Assembly: GCA_018263335.1 (NCBI GenBank)
Contig: JADFCY010000012.1
Span: 1 to 56,335, forward strand
Source of the DNA: Methanolinea sp.
Lineage (GTDB): Archaea > Halobacteriota > Methanomicrobia > Methanomicrobiales > Methanospirillaceae
Reading direction: 5' to 3'
DNA: 56,335 nt
Both the position numbers and the translations under genes were made by a program. Under the pieces are notes generated by a model that was not told the origin of the DNA, made no database searches, and saw only the letters and a list, made by a program, of their open reading frames with translations. This document shows positions 50,237 to 56,335 of the stretch, one piece after another. Numbering within the stretch: position 1 is the first letter of the stretch; each line of letters begins with the position of its first letter.

Positions 50237-51514
50237 ATGCGTTTTGGCTCCTCCGGGATCCGGGCCCTCTACGGGCGCGAACTTGTCACCGCCGCGCTCG
50301 CGCTCGGGAAGGTCCTCGGGAGGCGGCATCCGGAAGTGGTGGTCGGGAGGGACACCCGGACCACCTCGCGTGTCATGGAGAACGCGTTTTCCGCGGGCGC
50401 GCTTTCAGAGGGAGCGGTGGTGCGTGCCGCGGGACTGGTCCCCACCCCCGCGGTGGCAGGGGCCGTCCCGGCGGGCAGTGCAGGCTGCATGGTCACTGCC
50501 TCCCATAACCCCGAAGAGTACAACGGGCTCAAGGTCTTCAACCCGGGGGGCTCTTCGCTCCTGAAGTCACAGCAGGAGGAGACAGAGCGTCTCCTTACAG
50601 AAGAGTTGACGGCGACAGGACTCACTTCACCTCCCCGACATTTCGGGACGGTGGCCGGAGACGACATCCTTGGCACGTACATCGAGGGGATCATCGATGA
50701 TGTGCACTGCGCGCGCGAAGTGAGGATGGTGCTCGACTGCGGGAACGGTGCCGGGAGCGTGGCAAGCCCCGGAGTACTCCGGGGTATGGGAGTCGACCGG
50801 AAGTGCATCAACTGCTGCCCTTCGGGCCACTTTCCCAGGCCTTCGGAGCCGCTTGAGGAGAACGTGGAATACCTCGGCTCCCTCGTGAGGAGATGGAATG
50901 CGGACGGGGCAGTGGTCCATGACGGGGATGCCGACCGAATGATGGCCTTTGACTCCCGTGGCCGCTATATCTCCGGCGACCACCTGCTGGTCCTCTTCAC
51001 CCGGTTTCTGGGAGCACAAAAGGTGGTGACCACCACCGATGCGAGCATGGCGATCGAGGAATGGGCGAAGGTAAGGCGGACGCCGGTCGGGGACAGCTAT
51101 GTATCTGAAGAACTGGTGCGGTGGGGGGATCTCGGAGGCGAGCCTTCGGGTGCTTGGATCTTCCCGGGGCACTCGCTCTGCCCCGACGGGCCGTACGCCG
51201 CGGCACTCTTCTGCAGGATGGCATCGGAATGGGATATTGCGGCCGAACTCGATGCCATTCCCATATACCCCGTCCTCCGGGCCTCGCTTCCCTGCACAAG
51301 GGCACCAGAGGTGATGAAGGCGCTCGGGGCGGCGGTTCCCACCGATGGCATACGGGTCGAGGAGGATGACGGGTGGTACCTGGTGCGGGCATCGGGGACC
51401 GAGCCGAAGATTCGGGTCACTGCAGAGGGAAGGACGCGCGGCGCGGCGGAGGCGCTCCTCGGGAAGGGCCTTTCTGCGGTCAGGCACTGGAAAAAGGAAA
51501 TAAAGCGGCAGTGA
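50237..51514 (+). CDS. glmM: Phosphoglucosamine/phosphohexose mutase (GlmM-like)
   Basis: Interconverts sugar 6- and 1-phosphates through a phosphoserine. The 425 residues contain MRFGSSGIRALYG, VTASHNPEEYNGLKVF (active serine loop), VVHDGDADRMMAFD (metal loop) and LVRASGTEPKIRVTAEG (phosphate-binding loop). Glucosamine versus mannose specificity is taken from the glmS/GlmU neighbours. Confidence 0.92.
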   Translation: MRFGSSGIRALYGRELVTAALALGKVLGRRHPEVVVGRDTRTTSRVMENAFSAGALSEGAVVRAAGLVPTPAVAGAVPAGSAGCMVTASHNPEEYNGLKVFNPGGSSLLKSQQEETERLLTEELTATGLTSPPRHFGTVAGDDILGTYIEGIIDDVHCAREVRMVLDCGNGAGSVASPGVLRGMGVDRKCINCCPSGHFPRPSEPLEENVEYLGSLVRRWNADGAVVHDGDADRMMAFDSRGRYISGDHLLVLFTRFLGAQKVVTTTDASMAIEEWAKVRRTPVGDSYVSEELVRWGDLGGEPSGAWIFPGHSLCPDGPYAAALFCRMASEWDIAAELDAIPIYPVLRASLPCTRAPEVMKALGAAVPTDGIRVEEDDGWYLVRASGTEPKIRVTAEGRTRGAAEALLGKGLSAVRHWKKEIKRQ

Positions 51515-51527
51515 GAGGATAATTGGT

Positions 51528-52727
51528 ATGCAATGCGTCATCCTGGCTGCAGGAGAGGGCAAGAGGATGCGGCCACTCACCGCGACGCGGCCCAAGGTCA
51601 TGCTCCCGCTCGCGAACCGCCCAATGCTGGAGCACCTTGTCCTGGCCGCACGCGACGCGGGGATCTCCGAGTTCCTCGTCGTCACCGGGTACATGGAGGC
51701 CGAGATCCGGAACCGTTTCGGCGATGGAGACGCGCACGGCGTCAGGATCGAGTATGTGGTCCAGCGGCACCAGCGGGGCACGGCTGACGCCCTCCTCCAG
51801 GCCAGGGACTGGCTCGACTCCGACTTCCTCATGATGAACGGGGACATGGTGATCACTCCTGCCGATATCGCCAGGATCCTCGCGGCGGGTCCGGACTGCA
51901 TGGCGGTCGCCACCTCGGACCACCCGGAAGATTACGGCGTGGTCCAGGTCGAAGGGGACCAGGTTGTGGGCCTGCAGGAGAAGTCCCCGGAGCCCCGTGG
52001 GAACCTGGTGAATGCAGGGCTGTACTGTTTCACCCCCGAGATCTTTTCGCTCCTCGAGAGAGTGGCGGTCTCTCCAAGGGGCGAGCTCGAGCTCACCGAC
52101 GCGCTGGCGCAGCTGATTAGGGAAGAGAGGCTTGCGGCGTGCAGGCTGGCGTCCTGGATCGACGTAGGCTACCCATGGGACCTCCTCTCTGCGAACGAGC
52201 AGATGATGCAGGACCTGGCCCCCTTCATCCAGGGGGTGCTCGAGGAAGGGGTGGTGCTCAAAGGGCCGGTCTCTGTGGGCGAGGGCTCGGTGGTCAGGGC
52301 AGGCACATGCATCGAGGGACCGTGCATCATCGGGAGGGACTGTCGGATCGGCCCCCATGCCTATATCCGCGGGGCGACGACGATCGGCGACGGGTGCCAC
52401 ATCGGCCACGCGACCGAGGTGAAGAACTCCATCGTGCTCCCAAAAACCAACCTCCCGCACTTCAACTACCTCGGGGACTCTGTCGTGGGAAGCGGGTGCA
52501 ACTTCGGGGCCGGGACAAAGGTCGCGAACCTCCGCCATGACCGCGCCGAGGTGAAGGTGCGCGGCATATCCACGAAGCGGAAAAAACTCGGGGCCATCGT
52601 TGGCGACAGGGTGCAGACCGGGATCAACTGCTCAGTGAACGTCGGCGCGGTGATAGGGTGCGGGGCACAGATAGGGCCCCATGTGCTCGTAGATGGGTAT
52701 ATCGCCCCGGGGGCAAAGATACGATAG
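51528..52727 (+). CDS. Bifunctional sugar-1-phosphate nucleotidylyltransferase/acyltransferase (GlmU-like, first copy)
   Basis: A 399-residue protein. CVILAAGEGKRMRPLTATRPKVMLPLANRPMLEHLV is the nucleotidylyltransferase signature, and MMNGDMVITPADI carries a catalytic Asp. From about residue 240 left-handed beta-helix repeats follow (GSVVRAGTCIEGPCIIGRDCRIGPHAYIRGATTIGDGC), as in N-acetyltransferases. Archaeal two-domain proteins of this type make UDP-GlcNAc or UDP-glucose/dTDP-glucose. It lies 13 bases before a paralogue. Confidence 0.88.
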   Translation: MQCVILAAGEGKRMRPLTATRPKVMLPLANRPMLEHLVLAARDAGISEFLVVTGYMEAEIRNRFGDGDAHGVRIEYVVQRHQRGTADALLQARDWLDSDFLMMNGDMVITPADIARILAAGPDCMAVATSDHPEDYGVVQVEGDQVVGLQEKSPEPRGNLVNAGLYCFTPEIFSLLERVAVSPRGELELTDALAQLIREERLAACRLASWIDVGYPWDLLSANEQMMQDLAPFIQGVLEEGVVLKGPVSVGEGSVVRAGTCIEGPCIIGRDCRIGPHAYIRGATTIGDGCHIGHATEVKNSIVLPKTNLPHFNYLGDSVVGSGCNFGAGTKVANLRHDRAEVKVRGISTKRKKLGAIVGDRVQTGINCSVNVGAVIGCGAQIGPHVLVDGYIAPGAKIR

Positions 52728-52740
52728 CAAGGAGGTCGAG

Positions 52741-53898
52741 ATGCAGGCAGTGATTCTTGCGGCAGGTGAAGGCAGGAGGCTCCGGCCGCTCACCCGGAGC
52801 AGGCCAAAAGCCCTCATCCCGGTCGGTAACAGGCCGGTGGTGGACTATGTGATCGATGCACTCCTGGCGTGCGGGATCAGGGAGATCATCGTGGTGGTAG
52901 GGTACCGGAAGGAGCAGGTGATCCGGCACCTGAACACCCTTGACGAGCAGGTCGAGGTCGTGGTGCAGGAGAAGCAGCTCGGGACGGCCCATGCCCTGCT
53001 CCAGGCAAAAGACCTCGTAAAAGGGCGTTTTTTGGTACTCCCAGGAGACAATTTCATCAACAGCGCGTCCATCGCCAGGATCAGGGACGTCAAGAACGCG
53101 GTGCTCGTGAAAGAGCACCCTTACCCGTCGAACTTCGGCGTCGTGGTGACGAAAAGGGGTTTTGTGACCCGAATCGTTGAGAAGCCTGCACTCGCACCGA
53201 GTTTCACGATATCCACCGGGATCTTCTCCCTCGAGCCTGACTTCTTCTCTTTCATCCGCGAGAATGATCTGACTGACGCGGTGGGGGCATTCATCGAGTC
53301 CGGGAAGAAGCTGCGGGCGGTCCCTGCGGACGACTGGCAGGATGCGGTCTACCCCTGGGACCTCCTGCAGATGAACCAGAAGCTCATCCCTTCGGCACCC
53401 CCCGAGAAGGCAGGGGAGGTGTCGGGGACCTCTGTCATCCAGGGTCAGGTCAGGATCGGGAAAGGGAGCAGGGTCGGACCGGCGACCTGCATCTTCGGCC
53501 CCGTCGTGATTGGGCCCGGGTGCGAGATCGGCCCCCATGCCTGCATCATGCCGTTCTCAAGCATCGGGGCGAGGGTCAGGATAGAGCCATTTACTGTCGT
53601 GGAGAACACCATCCTTATGGACGATTGCGAGGTTGGGTCACACTCGAGGATCAAGGACACGGTCATCGGGGAGGGCGTCCACCTCGAGGACCACGTAAGC
53701 ACGGTCATCACGGCCCCGCTCATGGAGATCCAGGGAGAGCAGATCAAGGGGCGGTTCGGCGCCATCCTCGGCGAGAAGGTCCGGGCCGGGCCGTTCACGA
53801 CGTTTGAGGGAGCGATCGTGGGCAACAGCGTGAGGATCGGGGGAGGGTCGCGCATACGGTCGACCACGGCCTATGAGGATGGGGGCCTGGTGGTGTAG
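52741..53898 (+). CDS. Bifunctional sugar-1-phosphate nucleotidylyltransferase/acyltransferase (GlmU-like, second copy)
   Basis: A 385-residue paralogue of the gene before it. AVILAAGEGRRLRPLTRSRPKALIPVGNRPVVDYVI, FLVLPGDNFINSASI, then beta-helix repeats from about residue 225 (GQVRIGKGSRVGPATCIFGPVVIGPGCEIGPHACIMP). The two copies differ in their second half, so one may prefer glucosamine-1-phosphate and the other another sugar. It is packed 2 bases before glmS. Confidence 0.88.
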   Translation: MQAVILAAGEGRRLRPLTRSRPKALIPVGNRPVVDYVIDALLACGIREIIVVVGYRKEQVIRHLNTLDEQVEVVVQEKQLGTAHALLQAKDLVKGRFLVLPGDNFINSASIARIRDVKNAVLVKEHPYPSNFGVVVTKRGFVTRIVEKPALAPSFTISTGIFSLEPDFFSFIRENDLTDAVGAFIESGKKLRAVPADDWQDAVYPWDLLQMNQKLIPSAPPEKAGEVSGTSVIQGQVRIGKGSRVGPATCIFGPVVIGPGCEIGPHACIMPFSSIGARVRIEPFTVVENTILMDDCEVGSHSRIKDTVIGEGVHLEDHVSTVITAPLMEIQGEQIKGRFGAILGEKVRAGPFTTFEGAIVGNSVRIGGGSRIRSTTAYEDGGLVV

Positions 53899-53900
53899 GC

Positions 53901-55640
<1,740 letters not shown>

Positions 55641-55650
55641 GGGCGCGGGA

Positions 55651-56335
55651 TCAGAGGGCCTCGTATACCTCCCGGATGAGGTCGCGGTTCTGCTCCCAGA
55701 AGCGGAAGTCACGGGGGAGAAGCGGTTCAGGGCTGACCCCGGTGAATGAGCGGATGGCCTTTCCAAGGGAGCTGGTAGGGACCACGTTGAGGTTTTTCCG
55801 GGGCTCTTCCATGGAAATACCGGAAGCGATGACCAGCTTGCCCATGTTGAGGTATTCGTTCAGCTTCCAGACTCCTTTGTCGGTGATATAGGGACTTACC
55901 GCGTTTTCGGAAAAAGGAATAATGCACAACCCTGCTTTTTTTATGAAAAATGGAATGAGAGAATGGGGTTGCCAACCGGTCAGGATCACGTTTGTATAAT
56001 GTTTCCAGAAATACAGGCGAGAAAATGGCCCTGATCCCACAACTAAAAAATTGATGTCAGGGAGGACTTTTATCAATTTCAATAAATTGTGTACTCCCTC
56101 ATGCTTGTCGATCCTTCCAACAAACAGCACAAAGGATTCATCAGGGAGCGAAGGAGGATCTTCCTGATTTTGTATCGCCATGAAAAAATCTGATGATGGA
56201 TAGTTCGGAATCACCCTTACAGGCTTTTCCCTCAGATCAACATCTTTTAAATAATCCTCCAATTTTCTCTTCAAGGGAGAATTTACAGTGATAAGGGCAT
56301 CAGCAGTTTTCGCAAGTTTCCTCTCGTAGTGCTCA
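55651..56335 (-). CDS. Glycosyltransferase family 4-like, truncated by the right window edge
   Basis: The C-terminal 228 residues of a GT-B glycosyltransferase: ADALITVNSPLKRKLEDYL, VRVIPNYPSSDFF, ESFVLFVGRIDKHEGVHNLLKLIKVLPDINFLVVGSGPF, NVILTGWQPHSLIPFFIKKAGLCIIPFSENAVSPYITDKGVWKLNEYLNMGKLVIASGI. The frame is open to the edge. Base composition is clearly more AT-rich than in the genes to its left, suggesting a different history, perhaps a surface-polysaccharide locus. It converges with glmS. Confidence 0.85.
   Translation of the reverse strand, partial: EHYERKLAKTADALITVNSPLKRKLEDYLKDVDLREKPVRVIPNYPSSDFFMAIQNQEDPPSLPDESFVLFVGRIDKHEGVHNLLKLIKVLPDINFLVVGSGPFSRLYFWKHYTNVILTGWQPHSLIPFFIKKAGLCIIPFSENAVSPYITDKGVWKLNEYLNMGKLVIASGISMEEPRKNLNVVPTSSLGKAIRSFTGVSPEPLLPRDFRFWEQNRDLIREVYEAL

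Noticed and set aside
50627-51913. A 428-codon open frame opposite glmM and the first GlmU-like gene
   Set aside because: It spans two real genes in opposite orientation and has no domain.
51528-53898. The two GlmU-like genes as one gene split by mutation
   Set aside because: Each has a complete nucleotidylyltransferase domain and a complete beta-helix domain, so they are paralogues.

Overview
The window is a GC-rich stretch of a euryarchaeal methanogen chromosome, most likely order Methanomicrobiales. The archaeal markers are a thermosome subunit, an archaeal RPA operon, deoxyhypusine synthase, TiaS, Trm5, CTP-dependent riboflavin kinase, RibL-type FAD synthase, the mevalonate genes and TATA-box promoters with short or absent leaders. 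Methyl-coenzyme M reductase component A2 (AtwA) and a dihydropteroate-synthase-related protein point to a methanogen. No rRNA, tRNA or CRISPR array was found by eye.

Layout. (1) 1-6.5 kb is a decaying accessory region. It holds a DUF4143 ATPase, an acetyltransferase, a RelE-type toxin-antitoxin pair, a degenerate second copy of the acetyltransferase tail and antitoxin, an MNT/HEPN pair whose toxin carries a nonsense codon, an orphan DNA methyltransferase, a doubly frameshifted methyltransferase and a second toxin-antitoxin pair with a frameshifted toxin. (2) 6.6-28.9 kb is core metabolism and information processing: an RNase H-like protein, hisG, a DUF1015 protein, rimI, HMG-CoA reductase, trm5, an HTH regulator/HMG-CoA synthase/thiolase/DUF35 operon, ribK-ribB, an RPA operon, cbiZ, a broken ThiC-family gene, a stand-alone NrdD-like glycyl-radical domain, dys-pyrF, tiaS, a regulator and the thermosome. 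(3) 28.9-37.2 kb, mostly minus strand: porBACD (pyruvate:ferredoxin oxidoreductase), atwA, a DUF134 regulator with DUF5320, a YkgJ-type protein, truA and a PHP phosphoesterase. (4) 37.2-40.9 kb, plus strand: the DHPS-related protein, a JAMM protein, ribL, and then an encapsulin shell gene preceded by its ferritin-like cargo gene. (5) 40.9-44.2 kb, minus strand: a YprB-like exonuclease and a DUF1998 helicase, resembling the bacterial MrfB/MrfA repair pair. (6) 44.5-55.6 kb, plus strand: a HAD phosphatase, a transglutaminase-like lipoprotein, sufC-sufB, pcm, a cyclase, an unknown gene, and glmM, two GlmU-like genes and glmS. The last set suffices on paper for fructose-6-P to an activated amino sugar. 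(7) The right end is an AT-richer, truncated glycosyltransferase.

Most noteworthy: the encapsulin/ferritin nanocompartment, with the cargo tail TIGSLKE and an inverted repeat at the promoter. Next are a ThiC paralog beside cbiZ, possibly a 5-hydroxybenzimidazole synthase relic with a microhomology deletion, and a shared CTCATATGAG palindrome in front of both atwA and the DUF5320 gene that flank a DUF134 regulator. Others are a 30-bp-spaced direct repeat in the por promoter, the Mrf-like helicase/nuclease pair, and the toxin-antitoxin graveyard at the left end. Functions are inferred by reading motifs; no database search was run.
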